DNA of 64,000 nt from Rostratula benghalensis (lineage: Eukaryota > Chordata > Aves > Charadriiformes > Rostratulidae), in contig VXAI01000013.1 in assembly GCA_013399305.1 (NCBI GenBank), positions 8,710,221 to 8,774,220 on the forward strand. The letters run 5' to 3'. The notes beneath the pieces were generated by a model. It was not told where the DNA came from, searched no databases, and was given only the letters and a program-made list of their open reading frames with translations. Numbering within the stretch: position 1 is the first letter of the stretch; every line of letters begins with the position of its first letter. Both the position numbers and the translations under genes were made by a program. Positions 9,749 through 22,618 of the stretch are shown one piece after another.

Positions 9749-11959
9749 TGATAAAGCACTTAGTGCCCTAATGTTTGGCCATTTGAAAAAAATGTAGTCT
9801 TCCAGCACTGGCACCAATAGCTGAAGATTGTTCATGGACTTTCTGACTCAGACAAGTTCAGATGAAATGGTTGAATAAGCAGTTATGGAATAGCTGCCCC
9901 AAATCACTTGACATACAACAAAATAGCACAACAATGTGGGTTTTCATTATCTGAGTGCCATGAGTATTGTATATTCTGAAAGCAGACAAGCAAGCTGAGT
10001 AAATTCTTCTTTATTGACAGCAAAATCTAGCGTGGAAGCTCAACTGATGACTATGTGATTTTGCTCTGAGCCTATGGGGCTACTCTCATGACTCTCCAAA
10101 ATTATACGGGAACCCAGGCTAAAAAAAAAACCCCAAAACCAGTGCATCATGAAGCACCACAAGATTTATTTAGTTTTGTCCAATGATAAAACCTGGTTTT
10201 CTACTAGAGTAGTCAAAGGAGCTCCAAAATAGCACTTACATGATCAAAACCACAACTTGAGTGAGTTAAGAGAATGACCTCCAAAACCTCTCCACCTAAC
10301 TGGTACCAGATCTGAGAGGCTGCAGATACCCACACATTTATTCAAGAAACAGTCATCAGGTATGAGGAATTCTGCTAGGTTCAAGAAAACTGCCATCCTT
10401 GGATGGAGCATAGCAGCTAGGTAACTGTCCAAACTTCAAGGGCATTTGGGTTCAAGAATCTTCTCTGAAGTTTATACTGTGATTTGTGAGAATTGTGGAT
10501 TTAGTTGCCTTGAAACAGAGAAGGCTTCTCAGGTTACCCACCTCTTAGATGGCTACTCTAACAATCAAGCTATTGTACAAAAAACTATTTATTTCTCCAA
10601 AGAATTGAACTTGTCTGTCACTTATAACTGAAGGGCTGACCTGGTCACAAAATTACAATATGCACATGATACATTCCCATACTGGCACGTGAATTCCAGC
10701 TATAAAGAAACTCCTTATTTGTGAACAAAGGCACAAGCTTGAGCAGCCCCTTGTTTGATATTTCATATTAGGGAGCAAATTAACATTTTCTTTTTGTTCC
10801 CCCATATCCACACCTCCTCTAACCTAACTGCATGTGCAGAATACCATGCATCCTGGATTTAAACTCCTCATTTGATACAAGGAAACTGAATATCACATCC
10901 CCTGTGTCCCAACTGGGCTCTGGCACACAATGACCACATGTGATGAGATGAGTCAGGGCTTATCAAGGCAAGCTTGTGCAGTTTTAAACATTTTTATTTC
11001 CTATAATATTTTTTTTTATAACAGCCCTTTTTCTTGCTACTCTGTTCTAGAACAGAAAATGATTGAGGAGCTGTGAAATTTTTCATCAAATGGACAGCTT
11101 ACATCCTAGTCAAATGTAACAGTTACCAATTTGCCATGTTTAGGGGATGTTGAGTGTGCCAGTGTACTTGGGATAAGTAATCCATTTGTTTACTTGGTGT
11201 TCTAGTTCATTGACATAAAGTGTGCATATGGTCTCTTTTTACCTTGAATCGATATGGTTAAGAAGAAGGGGGAAGTCACCAAGCTGCTGTGGAGGCATCG
11301 TTGGGTAGGTATGTCGGCATCGCACAAGGCAGTGGAATTGAGAGAAAACCCATTCTGGCTCTGAAGGACCTGCTGCAAAGCCAGGTCTGAGAGCCGTGTC
11401 AGTGTGGTGTTCCATATGGGCTAATACAGGGATATCTTGGCAGGGCTGATTAGCCCAGGCAGAACAAATTCATGTGGCAATGCTGCTTCTGGTGTTTGAA
11501 CTATGCCTGTGGACAGCCCCATTGTGCCCAGTTCTCTTCAGAATCGTGTGAGACATCCAATAATGCCTAAAGCAGCATTGCTAAGAACTGTCATAAGAGG
11601 TTTCTTCTGCATTTTTAGGAATGCTGGAGCACTCGCAGGGAGACTTATTTATGCTGTGTAGGTCTATTAGTGAAGGTTGAAAAACTGTGTCTTTCACCTG
11701 GGCTGGAAGTATCTGAAGTGGTCTTAACTGGTCTTAAAAAATCACTCTGCATCAAACAAAAAGGCCTTATTTTCATAACACAGCACTCATTTATACCTGG
11801 GGAGAGCAATATTTGGAAGTGGTTGAGATCCTGAAATATAGATAATCTCATTTAGGATCCACAGCCCTCAATTTAGGCCTGGCAGATAAGCACAAAATCT
11901 TAACTTTATGCAGTACTGAATGGATAAGCAACATGGCAATTAGAGGACAAGACTGCCTC
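9749..11959. other. Non-coding stretch, no gene seen
   Basis: Only short open frames (10244-10432 minus, 10446-10631 plus, 11645-11851 minus), none recognisable. No repeat that I can name. Confidence 0.6.
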
Positions 11960-11983
11960 AAAAAAAAAAAAAAAAAAAAAAAA
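11960..11983 (+). repeat. Poly(A) tract, 24 A
   Basis: An uninterrupted A run follows GACTGCCTC. I saw no polyadenylation signal, coding remnant or target-site duplication that would make it the tail of a retrocopy. Confidence 0.9.
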
Positions 11984-12514
11984 GCATCCCATTTTGATGA
12001 AAATGTCTACTGCTATTTTCTGTACTAAGTGTAATTTCCTAAAGACTGGAATTTTCATGCCAGATAGATCATGTTGTTATAGTCCAGTTGGAAGGCAATA
12101 AAGTCCTGAGCTGCCAAGGCCACATCATCATCCAATTGCTTTGCCATCTGCTAATAGTTTGGTGCCGATGACAAACCCAGGTGCATTCCTAAATATAGTA
12201 GTGATCTAACAACTTGTGGCTATGTCTTTTCAACCAGAGAAAACTGAACAAGAAGATTTTGCTAAAGAACATTGTAAATATGAATAAGTAACAAAATAAT
12301 AGTGATAACAATAACTGTGTGGCCTTATTTCCCAGATAATCTGAATGTAATTTAAAAAATGTTGAAAAGTATATGCAAGAATTATTTTACTTGGTGGCCT
12401 GCAGTAGAATGTGGCATTCTTAATAGTGTGGAACAGTGATATTGCGGTCTTAAAAAGGGGAAATGTAGAATGATATACACATCTACTCGAAGGACTTGAA
12501 TATTCAGAAAGAAA
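11984..12514. other. Non-coding stretch, nothing recognised
   Basis: AT-rich DNA between a poly(A) tract and the open frame at 12515. No feature was seen. Confidence 0.6.
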
Positions 12515-13132
12515 ATGACTATGACTCCTTTTACAAACGAAAGTAAGAGCAGAATGTATCTCCTAATGGTTGTGAAAAGTGCAACTGCCTCATTTAATTA
12601 CTTAAAAATAGCCAGGACTGGAGCTATAGGATTCAGTCATCATTTGACACCACAGTCAACAAATTGCCTTGTAGCACTCGCTTCTGTTATGTCCAGACCC
12701 TTCCTCAGAGCAGAGCGGGTGTTCCCCATGTTCCAAACAGATGAGAAGAATGGCTTCTTCAGCACACTCCAGACCTATTATCCTTGTGGACACATAGAGA
12801 GGGGGTCACCCATGGGACAACTTCCCAAAGCTAGGGGATGCAGCTCACTCAGGGAAGAGGGCAGAGCAGCAGCCCTGCCAACTAAACAACCTCCCCTGTC
12901 AGCAGCTTCATCAATCATCGTGGGCCCATCCGGAAGCCTGCTGAAGCCAACGGAAACCCTCTTCATGACATCATGGTGTTTTGGGCTTGTGTTACTGGAT
13001 CACTCTAATGTCCTAAGCTGTCCTTGGAAGAAGTCTGATGCTGTCTTATCAGATTATCTGTTTCACATTTTTCTTGGAAAAAATTGCATGTGCCCTTCAC
13101 TGTGTTCTGTAGGTTTCTTATATGAAGTATAA
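12515..13132 (+). other. 205-codon open frame of unknown status
   Basis: This is the longest ATG-started open frame in the window. It starts MTMTPFTNESKSRMYLL and ends at TAA after GFLYEV. I recognise no domain, signal peptide or repeat. The middle (about residues 65-150, DNA 12700-12970) is GC-richer than its surroundings and lowers the chance of stop codons, which may explain part of the length. There is a late hydrophobic patch (CFGLVLL) but no clear membrane helix. An overlapping minus-strand frame at 12778-12966 is also unrecognised. It could be a lineage-specific gene, an exon of a non-coding RNA, a decayed insertion, or chance. I see no flanking splice sites or poly(A) signal that would settle it. 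Confidence 0.15.
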
Positions 13133-16100
13133 TTCAAGAATTTAATTCTTCAGCAAAGGAAGTATGTTTATGAACAAATGCAAAAGAAATTCTTAATGTT
13201 TTTTTTTTTAAAAATACAGCTTATAACATTTTTATATTTACTTCAAGTTTGCTTCCCAAAATTACACTTACTTTCCTCTAAAAATTGACATTATTCTTTG
13301 GTTATTCTTTTACTGCAAAATTATTCACTCAGTTTCTGGTTAGAAAAGCTTTGCTGGAATGAAATCATCTTTCAGAACTGTGTACCTTTTAATGTTTCCA
13401 ATATTAACTAACCACTCAGGGTGTGATCTTGTTGAAATCAGAGGATTTTCTATTATACAGGAGTGGAAATATTTAGCTTCACTCTTCCCTCAGAAAACAA
13501 ACCACATCCTGGAAAAAGAAATGTTTTACACAGAATTTATACATGATAAGAAATTCATTCCACAAGTGGAGTAAGACCTTTAAAAGACCTTTATCTACCT
13601 CACAGAATAAATTTGATATGCCTTACAAACCATTATGTGAACTCTTCCTCTTGGTGCACGCAGATGCAACTCTCTCTTCTAAGTGCTAACACCATAATTT
13701 CCATTCCAATGATGAAATCAGGTGTGGAGGGGGACAAGTTTATTGTAATGCACATGTATATGATTATGTACTAGACTGTAAAAATTTAACATTTATTTAG
13801 CTTCTTCTAATAAGCTTTTCAAAACCTAATAAATCTTGGAAGCTTAAAACCTCTGTTTGCTCAGGAAGATCATTGAGTAGGATTGGGCATCCTGCTGGTG
13901 GGGCTGCTGAGACTGTTTAAAAAGCCTGGTGGATACTCACAGTGCACATTACAAGCGAGCTAGTTTTTAGGAAGCTTTTGGCTAGGATAGTTTGCAAGCA
14001 CAGGGTATTGAGAAATTGAGCTTTATGTATGCAAAATGTTTCTCTAGAAGTTTTTCTGCAAATTTTGTTATCTAAGTGCATCCAAGATGCTTGAAAGGTG
14101 GGACCTCATTAGCAACGCAAGCCAAATTAATCACAAAACCTTTCTTTCCAACTATGTCTGAATGGGGTTTCTGGCACTTCAGACTTGGAGGCATCATGCC
14201 TGGTGCCAAAGGTTCATCAGGGACAGCCCTTAACGTACGACCGACAGCCATCCCCAGCGATCTTACATTTATGAGTACTGGTCAGAGCAGATACCAGTTT
14301 TGTTTATTTCCCTCCTCTTTCTGCTTTGCTGAAGCTCTCTGCCCTAAAGCAACCCTGAAGTGCCCGTTTCTTTCTATTACTCCAGTGCGCTGATGAAATA
14401 CAAGGTGATGCAGGAGCTACTGATGTTGCTTTCAAGAAACCTTGATGTGACTTCTAGAAATTTCTGTGTTAAAGGACAACTTAACATGCCTGAAGTTGGA
14501 AGGTAGTAATCAAGATACATGTAAAAAGTTTGGGAAACATGGGTTTGGATCACAGCATGATACATGTTAAATGATGCAATAATTCAGTTAACAATAAAAT
14601 ATCCCATTTTGCTAAGGATACAAAGACAAAACTTGTGACATACAGAAAGTTTATGTCACCAGGACAATGTCTTGCATGTTGGATAGAGGCTAACTTCTCT
14701 GTTTTTGCACCATGGCAGAGGAGGGAGTTAGAGTGGGTTTGGATCTGCATTAAAATCTATCAGGGAAAATCAAACAAGATAGAAACCTCTGCATTTCCCT
14801 ATTTTCCACTATGACTCAGGGCAACTGGGAGATGGTGAAAGATTGGGTTCAAAATAGTGGCGGGAACAAAAATATCTTAATCATTGTGATAACAGTGGAA
14901 GCAGAGTTAATGAATTTATCCAGCAGAATGCTTGCAAATGCTTCTCCAAAAATTTACTGCCAGGTCCTTTTTGTCTGGACTCTGCTGAAGCAGTGACAAG
15001 AGAAAAGCAAATGGGTACAAATAAAGCCAGTCAATGTTTCAGTATTTTTAAAAATGTATATCCTGAACCAGTTTCCCAATATCAAGTAGTATAACAAAAA
15101 TTACTCCCATGCAACATCAATGGGACGGTTGTTTCCCAAACTAGAGTGCCTCTCAAGCTGCTTTCATCAATTTAATTCCAATAATGAATATAGCTGATAT
15201 GATTGTTCTTGCTGGTGTATGCCTTGAATGTATATAGTTGAGAAATTTCCTTTCCTTAAGATACTACAAGCCTGTTGCTTTTCTCTTATACCAAACGGAT
15301 CAATACTTACACTGAATAAAGCTTGTATGAGAAGAGAATCAACCCTGATTTTCAACAACACTCATAGCTTTAGACACATTGGCTGTGGGAAATCTGCCTT
15401 TCTGACTCTTCAATTCTAGCCTCTAATACACTTTCTCTGCTGGCATCATAACAATTTTCTGAAGTAGACCCCCTGAGACCTTCGGTCATAAGGTTTATTC
15501 CACCTTATATGATTTGTCCTGGATGTGAATTCAGGTTGTTTCTTGTCTGTACCACTTACTTCTCCAGGGGAGCAGTGAGCTACCAGGGCAGTTGAATCAC
15601 TTCCCACCCCAGTGAAGCCCACCAAAAAGTCTCCCCGGACGCGTGTACACCTATTTAAGCAATCAGGGAATGTTGTGAGGAACAAGCTTTCTTAGATTAT
15701 TTCTGTTTGGGAATAAAGTGATAAAGCATTTTTTCCTTGTGCTATTTCCAATTGGAAATACCATGAGGAAGTATGTTTCTCATTATATTTCCTATTTGTT
15801 CAAGTGTATTCCCATGCCAAAGGAACAGCTGAATCAAAAAGCAGGCAATGCCCCAGAGTTTTGATGCAAGCAAATGGCAAGCAAGAGTAAATTACTTCAA
15901 ATTTTCTTCTTTAACATTTTTTCCCCCAAAAATTGTTGAAAAGTTTTGATGCAAAATGAAATCAGAATTATGGGTTGGGAAGTCTCCACAAGGCCTTACT
16001 CATGTTTTCTGACAACAAGCTTCTAGCTAATTTATGTAAACAGGAACCCTGTATGCTTTCTGGTGTGAGCTAACAGAATTCAGTGAAATGGAGAGCCTGG

Positions 16101-16298
16101 GCTCTGGCCAAGGCTGATAGTAACTCACTCTGTCCTCAAGCATCTACTGGAAAACTGAATACTATGCTATGCTATTTCACTTTTTCTTTATTCTCATCTC
16201 AATCAAAACTTTTTTGTTGTGTAACCAGTATGTGTAGGGCAAAGCTCTTTTATCTTGCACCAAGGGAAAGACTGTTCTGCAAGCAAGATTTTACCAGA
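13133..16298. other. Non-coding stretch, no gene seen
   Basis: Short frames on both strands (for example 14076-14393 plus and 15446-15685 minus) sit in slightly GC-richer patches and resemble no protein family. No named repeat was seen. Confidence 0.6.
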
Positions 16299-16321
16299 GG
16301 GCAGGGCAGGGCAGGGCAGGG
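16299..16321 (+). repeat. (GGGCA)n microsatellite, G-quadruplex candidate
   Basis: Five GGG triplets (16299, 16304, 16309, 16314 and 16319) are separated by two-base CA loops. This fits the classical G3+N1-7 quadruplex rule with one spare triplet. It lies on the plus strand in otherwise ordinary DNA. Confidence 0.8.
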
Positions 16322-18894
16322 AAAGGCAGTATCTCATTGCTCCCTTATATTATCCAAGATGGATGCAGATTGGGCTCCTTCCTCATCCACAAGTCCCACT
16401 CTTACTTCTAGGACTGCAATTGTTTGGCATCATTATTTCTTTCTGTTAGTTTCTTGGTTCTCAGGCAATGAAGTTCACTCTGGTGAACGCCATACTGTTT
16501 ACCAGGCAGTCCTATGTATATCATCTCTATCTCATTGAAAACTGAAAATAAAAAAAAAAAAAAAGATTGACACGAGATGTACACAGTTCATTGGCATCTC
16601 TTTGTTCAGTTGATCTTTTCTGTGGGTAGTAACTTAGATGAGCCAAATGCGTAACAACTGACAACATGGTCACGCCACAGCACAACTACTGCAGGAGCCC
16701 ACTCCTACCCCATTTCTCCTCAGCCATTTTCCAAGGCACAGAGCAGGAGGCACTTGCTGGTGTGAAAGGCCAGTGGTCTCAGCCACAACTGATGGTAGCA
16801 GAGGTAAACATCTCTGCAGGAAGAACAGTGCATGTGGACAGTCTCTTCTTGGCACTCGTGCCTCTGCAGGGACATCACAATGTCTAGCAGACAAAATGTC
16901 ATCTTAACACATGGCTACAAAGGCAGGAAGCTGATTTATCCTGTGCTCTGTATGCATTAAAGTGATTTGGGTTTTCTTTTTCAGGGCAAGATTTCTAACT
17001 AAAAATGTCAAAATTGCTGTTCTGAGCATTTATGTCTATAGTTAGGGGGAGGTACGCATTTTTCTCTCCGGGTCATTTCTGGGTTAAAAATAAGGAAAAA
17101 AGGCTTCTACTGCCACAGAAGGGAAGTTTTGAGTTGTGTTTAATAATTTTAATCATGATTTTGTTTTGAGGTTCGTGGGGGTAAAGGGGAAGAATGCTTT
17201 GTTTTAAGAACATCATTAAATTATTTCTTATGTCATAGGATTTTAATGTTTTGTCTTTTTATACTAATCATAAAGTTTGTTGCTTGTAATGGTCTTTTTT
17301 TTTCCCCAAATTTTTCTGTTTCACATTTCCTAATGATGGAAAGATTAAAATTGTTAAACAAGTGGATTTAAGAGTTCTTATCCACATTCTATTTTCACTA
17401 GTTAGACGATATTCTTTTTTTTTTTTTTTTGTTACCAAGATGATGTATCTGGACAGTGTTTTGGCATTGAAAACTTTTTCCTGTATCAAGATTGCGGTTT
17501 AGAAAAACTAGTTTTACAAAACAATGGGTACCTTACGAAGTAGGAAACTGAGGCAAGAAAAGATGTATGATTTGTAATTAATTCAGTGACAAAATCTTAA
17601 ATTCTTTCTAACTTCAGAAGTGAATTTGTTACAGAGAAACCCACAAAAACCAGGTTTCTCTGTATTCTGCTCTGAGTAATTTTTAAATTAAAGAGTAATG
17701 CAAAAATATTTAATGATAAAATGCTGCGAATAATTATGATTGCAGTAACAATCCATGCAAATTTTACAATTTTTTTACAATTTTACAAACCTAACGTTTT
17801 GTCTCTTTTATGTATTTTTTACGGTTACAATGAATGTGTATACCAATAATCCTTTTTATTGTATTTTAGGATTCTGGTCTGGGAAAAAAACAAAGGAAAA
17901 AGCAAAAGTAACTTGTCACTTAGTAATTCATGTGGAAAGAGACCTAGCCTACAAGAGGACATTGTCAGCTGAATGAAAGAGATTAAATTGATAAGAAAGA
18001 ATAGAGGTCTCCTTCCTTCATTGTCTTGGAAAATACATTTGTTAGGCAGCTTTCCAACACAGAAAAGAGAATAAGACACTTACTTCCTAGGACAGAAAAA
18101 TTAGTAGTTGGAATAGCAGCCTTTCGTGATAAACAAACCACGTCTTTTTACTCATTTAGGATTTGAGAATTGTGCGCCAATTATACTTCCCTTTTATCAA
18201 GATGTGAACATGGCAGCAATGGTAACTTAAAGAAGATGTAAACTTTAACACAAGGCTTTTCGTTTAGTTGCTTTAATGTCTGTTAGCAACACTCAGGTTT
18301 TGGTTGTAGATACTGAGCTCTCACTTGGTGACAAATGTGCTTTCTTAGGCAGCCTCATACTTCTGTCACAACTTACTGGCAACACTCTGCTCCATATAAG
18401 AACATGATGCAAGCAGCTACTGCTGGGGACACGGCATGAAATTAATTGGCTAGTTTTTGTCAATCTAAAAGAAATGAGCTCAATTCCTTGATCAAAGACG
18501 CTAAACATCATCTACTCAATGGACTTTCAAATGAATGAGGGGTAGCAGTTTATGAAAAGCAGTTTTCCGTACAGGCCTTAGTATAAAAGAAACACTTGGT
18601 TAACAATAATTATATACAGGGAGAAAAGATCACAATAAAACAAGCCATTGTTTCTTCAAAGAAATTGTTTAATGGAGGAGGCCATTATCAGTTAAATAAC
18701 TCTGTGATAATATGACAGTGGGTCAATGTGAATTTGCAGCTGTTCTGAGTTCCCACAGACTTTTCTCCAGTTTAAAAGCTTGAACAAAAGCCAACTCTTT
18801 ATATTGACTGTAATGGGCTTCAAATAAGGTCTCATATATTCAAACAATGCATTTTATATAATAATCCATCTCAAGATAATTCCTGAATTACAGG
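16322..18894. other. Non-coding stretch with homopolymers
   Basis: It holds a 15-A run (16550-16564, just after AAAATA) and a 16-T run (17415-17430). Overlapping small frames at 16666-16902 on both strands are not recognisable. Confidence 0.6.
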
Positions 18895-18922
18895 CAATGT
18901 GTATATCTGTATATACACATTG
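18895..18922. repeat. Perfect 12-bp inverted repeat with 4-base loop
   Basis: The arms CAATGTGTATAT (18895-18906) and ATATACACATTG (18911-18922) are exact reverse complements around CTGT. This could form a cruciform or an RNA hairpin. It is shorter than a normal pre-miRNA stem. Confidence 0.85.
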
Positions 18923-21289
18923 TAAGATATCTGTAAGTCTTCACCTCGTATATTAGCATCTGTTAACCACCCAGTTATGACCTTACTTGCAACTGAAATG
19001 ACTCAGTCATATCTGGTATGGATTCTCCTACCTCCTCTGTGGTTGAACATCATCATGTGGGCTTTCAGAGGCCTGTTAATTGCTCATGGTATTGATAAAA
19101 CCCAGAAATGCAGATTCAAAACTGTGTAGACACAACTGAATGGTTTTGCAAATGTCCTTGAAAATTTGTCTGCTCACATCAGTAAATCAGCTTGTAAAAT
19201 ATCTTCAGTGGGGGTACTTTAGGGAAATTAATTTTAAAGGGAACAAGCTTTAGCTAATCAAGCATGGTTTTATGCTGAGGGAAAAAAAAAAGACAAAAAG
19301 TCCAGTATCAGTTTACTTCAAATCCATTAAAGCAACTAAAGCTTCATACATTTCCTTGTAGTCCCAGGAAAAAATAGTACAGTTCTTCTTCTAAGCAATT
19401 AGAAGTGCTAAAATGGTTTTTGCACTGGAGGAACATATTAGTTTAGCTCGATGTCCTTCCTCCTCATTCTTTATGTCATTGTGCAATACACATTATTATC
19501 AAAAATATTCCAAAGAATTCCTGTAGATGATGAGGTTTCTACCCCATGTCCTGAACTTATAGAATAAACTGCACTTAAGCGGTGAAATTCCAGTGCCTTT
19601 TGGAAGAATGAAGCCCAGCTCCCAAAAGGAGCTGAATTTATTTCACATCTGGAATCATGAGGAACGTAGGACAGATGTTGTTCATAGACACAAGAAATTA
19701 AAAACTTAATGGAACTCATCTCTGCCTGTTTCTCTCTACAAAATTCCAGGAGATTCTATAAAATTACAGGCAAATTCTAATTCCAACGAAAGGCCTGATT
19801 CTGCCACTGTTGTTCTGTCAACGCCCACAAACGCAATTAGACGTCTACCACAGAATTCGATTTGATCTTAATAACATTTCTAGTAAATTTCCTATTAAAA
19901 ATACTGTGGAAATATATGGCTTGTTTATTAAATTTACTTGGACAAAAATTGCACTTTTTTGGGAAAAAAAAAAATTTCCTGTGAAAATATTTAGTCATCT
20001 AGCAATCAGTTTGTGTTATCCAGGACATTTTTCCCTGAAAATGTTCTATTAAAATACATTACTACAATATTTTTCTATAAAATAAAATAATAAAATACAA
20101 AAGTTGCATGCCATACTTCCTGTAAAGCTGTCATGTTTCTCCCAAAGGTAGGAGTATATCTTCCACTCATTATCTCTGCTCTAAATTCATGTTTTGTTTG
20201 GGTTTGGGGGTTTTTTTTCAGAATTTTAATATTTAATTGAACAACACTTCACTAAAATGCTGTGCTTATGCTATTAAAGCTGATATTGCATCTGTAAGGC
20301 ACTGATATTCCAAACATACGCTATTCATTCCAAGAGTACAGTTAGTTAAACTACTCTTATTGATGGTATCAAAATAATTATAATCACTTGCTTGATGTGT
20401 GAGACAATATTAGCAGGGCTGTTGACCTTTTAAAGTCTGCCAGTAGGGACAGCTGAAAGCTTTTCAGAAAAAGAAAAAAAAAAAAAAAGAAAAAAGAGAA
20501 GATAGCTGCTTACTGTATTTCAGCAAGCTAACCAAATCCAGAGAGTTTGACCTTCCTGATGCATGTCACGACCAAAATTACATCCCCATGCTATCCTAAG
20601 GGTGCTTTGTGTAGCATAAATCAGCACAAAATTAGGCCTATTAGGGTTCACTAGGTTTAATAGTTGAGAACCAAGTTTAAACAAGATGGTGGAGTAGTGT
20701 ATATCTACACATGCTGCTTTGCATCCACTTACCTTTATTTAATCAGTATTACTGAAAGAATTAGGTACAAACTGGTGAACAACACATTTAGGCTGGAGAA
20801 CCCAACTTTTCTCATTACCAGAGACATGAATCTGAATAGGAGCCACAGAGGTAGGTGATCTTAGGGATTTCTCAGTTTGATACAATTGTGGGACTGGACT
20901 GCAGACTTGTGCTTTAAACATTAGCTGTGCTCCCTTTCTAAGTTCAAGCTCTGGCTTTAACCAGTATTACTTTGGGCTTTATTGTAGCTTTTCTCTGCCA
21001 TTAAAGAGCAAATTATTTCAAAAGTACATTTTATTTAAATTAAACTGACTTTCAGAAGGAACTTAAATGTGTTCAATATATTTTGTTTCCCTTTGCTTCT
21101 GTCTCTCACCCTTGTCTCAACATACTTCTAGTTACAGAGATGCATGAAAAAAGCAGGTACAGCTCTCTTGGTTCCATAATGGTACTCATTTACTAATGTA
21201 CCAGGCTAGCATCTGGACAGGAGGTGACTCCAATTCAGTTGTTACAGAGTTAGTGTGTATCTATTTGATTGGACTTTGGAGGCATACTA
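18923..21289. other. Non-coding stretch, no gene seen
   Basis: AT-rich DNA with A-rich tracts near 19280 and 20474-20488. Frames of 60-82 codons (19471-19719 minus, 19810-20052 plus, 20664-20858 plus) have no family resemblance. Confidence 0.6.
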
Positions 21290-21645
21290 TACCATGAATT
21301 GTTAAAGGGGACATAGGAATGGATTCTCTATTAAATTCTGTTGCGATCTCTGATACTAACCAGACAGATGACCTTGGGCAATCCCCGTCTGTTTTTTTGT
21401 TATTTTTTCTGGTTTTTGTGTCTCTTGTTTAAGTCCATAATTTCACAGAAATGTATACCTACATCTGGTTTACTTATTAGAGTAATTTAATTTTTAAGTG
21501 TTTACAGTCTGAGTAGGTATCTTTGCAGAACACGGACTGGCTCTTCCTAAGCCTCTGTGTGGAATGTAGCATAGTAGGAGCCTAATCCTGGCAGGAGAAT
21601 TTACAAATTGTCATCATATAAGTAATAAACATTTATCAACAAACA
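21290..21645 (+). mobile_element. Fossil SINE-core / L3-type LINE tail composite
   Basis: GATGACCTTGGGCAATC at about 21367-21383 matches the conserved core of old amniote SINE/LINE tails (GTGTGACCTTGGGCAAGTCAC). About 130 bases on, the series ACAGTCTGAG, GGACTGGCTCTTCCTA, TGTAGCATAGTAGGAGCC and TAATCCTGGCAGG (21504-21596) follows the order of a widespread old tail (ACTGTAAGC, GGGACTGTCTCTTCCTA, TGCCTAGCACAATGGGG, CCTGATCCTGG), ending near AAGTAATAAACATT. Several consecutive matches in the right order make chance unlikely. The family assignment (L3/CR1-like) is from memory. Confidence 0.6.
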
Positions 21646-22586
21646 TAACATATCTCAACATAATTTTATTGATTTTCTATAATCATAAATACCAAAGTGG
21701 ACTTTTTATGCTGTAGTAAGGCATGGCCTCATAAAAATTTCCATAGTAGCTGTTTTTATCCATATTTGCATAGCTGAAAATGACTGTATAAAGGTGTGAA
21801 GTCCTAAACATCCTTGTTTGGTTTTTAAAATGTCAACATTCCCAACTAACCCTGTCATCTCCTATTTTTGCCTTTTCAAAATATGTTTTCTCCCACTTCT
21901 ATGGGAACAGTTATATCACCTCCTTCGGACAGGTATACTGTTGCTATCAATTAAAAACTTAAGGAAAAATATTTTCTCATGATCAAAAGTCTATATGTTT
22001 ACTGTATACTGTGCCAAATATAATCCCCTGCCAGTGTAAATTCTCTGCCATCATAATTCATGATTTTCATCAAGAGTTTTTTCAATGCTTGGTTCTAGGA
22101 ATAAGCAAGTATAGAGTAACTTATGGAAGCAAGGTTCTTGGACTACAAAAATAACTAAAGCTCTGTTATCTTCTTCGCTTGACTGTGAAGCCTCTCTAGC
22201 TGACACCTCCACAGGGAAAGGAATATGAGAGATAATAAGTACTCACATAGAGTAGTCTTTCCTAGCAGCAAACATTCCTTCTGCAGCTGTATGAGCAGCG
22301 CAGGAAGCTCGCCAGGGTGGTCCTGGCTCTGGCTTTGCATCTTAGCTCTGTCCCTGCTGTACCATGTTCAAAATACATGGCTCCAGCCCAGTATAAGCTC
22401 TGACCATCTCAAAATCAGTTTCAAAATTAAGTTTACCTACTTTGCTGAGAAGTTCTGAGATTGATTTTTTAAGCTAATTGAGATTTTTTTTGCCACATAG
22501 ATTACATACTGAAAAGACATTGATCCTTTGAGAAATAAAAATTACAAAACTAATAGAGAAGAAGAAGAGGCTATATGAAAGATTTC

Positions 22587-22618
22587 TTTTTTTTTTTTTT
22601 TTTTTTTTTTNGGGGGGG
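22587..22618 (+). repeat. T24 - N - G7 homopolymer junction
   Basis: 24 T, one undetermined base (22611), then seven G. The N shows that base calling failed here, so the run lengths should not be trusted. Confidence 0.85.

Noticed and set aside
11960..11983. Poly(A) as the tail of a processed pseudogene
   Set aside because: No AATAAA, coding remnant or flanking duplication was found upstream.
16083..16538. 151-codon frame containing RAGQGKA-like repeats
   Set aside because: It starts at GTG and the repeat residues come from the GGGCA microsatellite.
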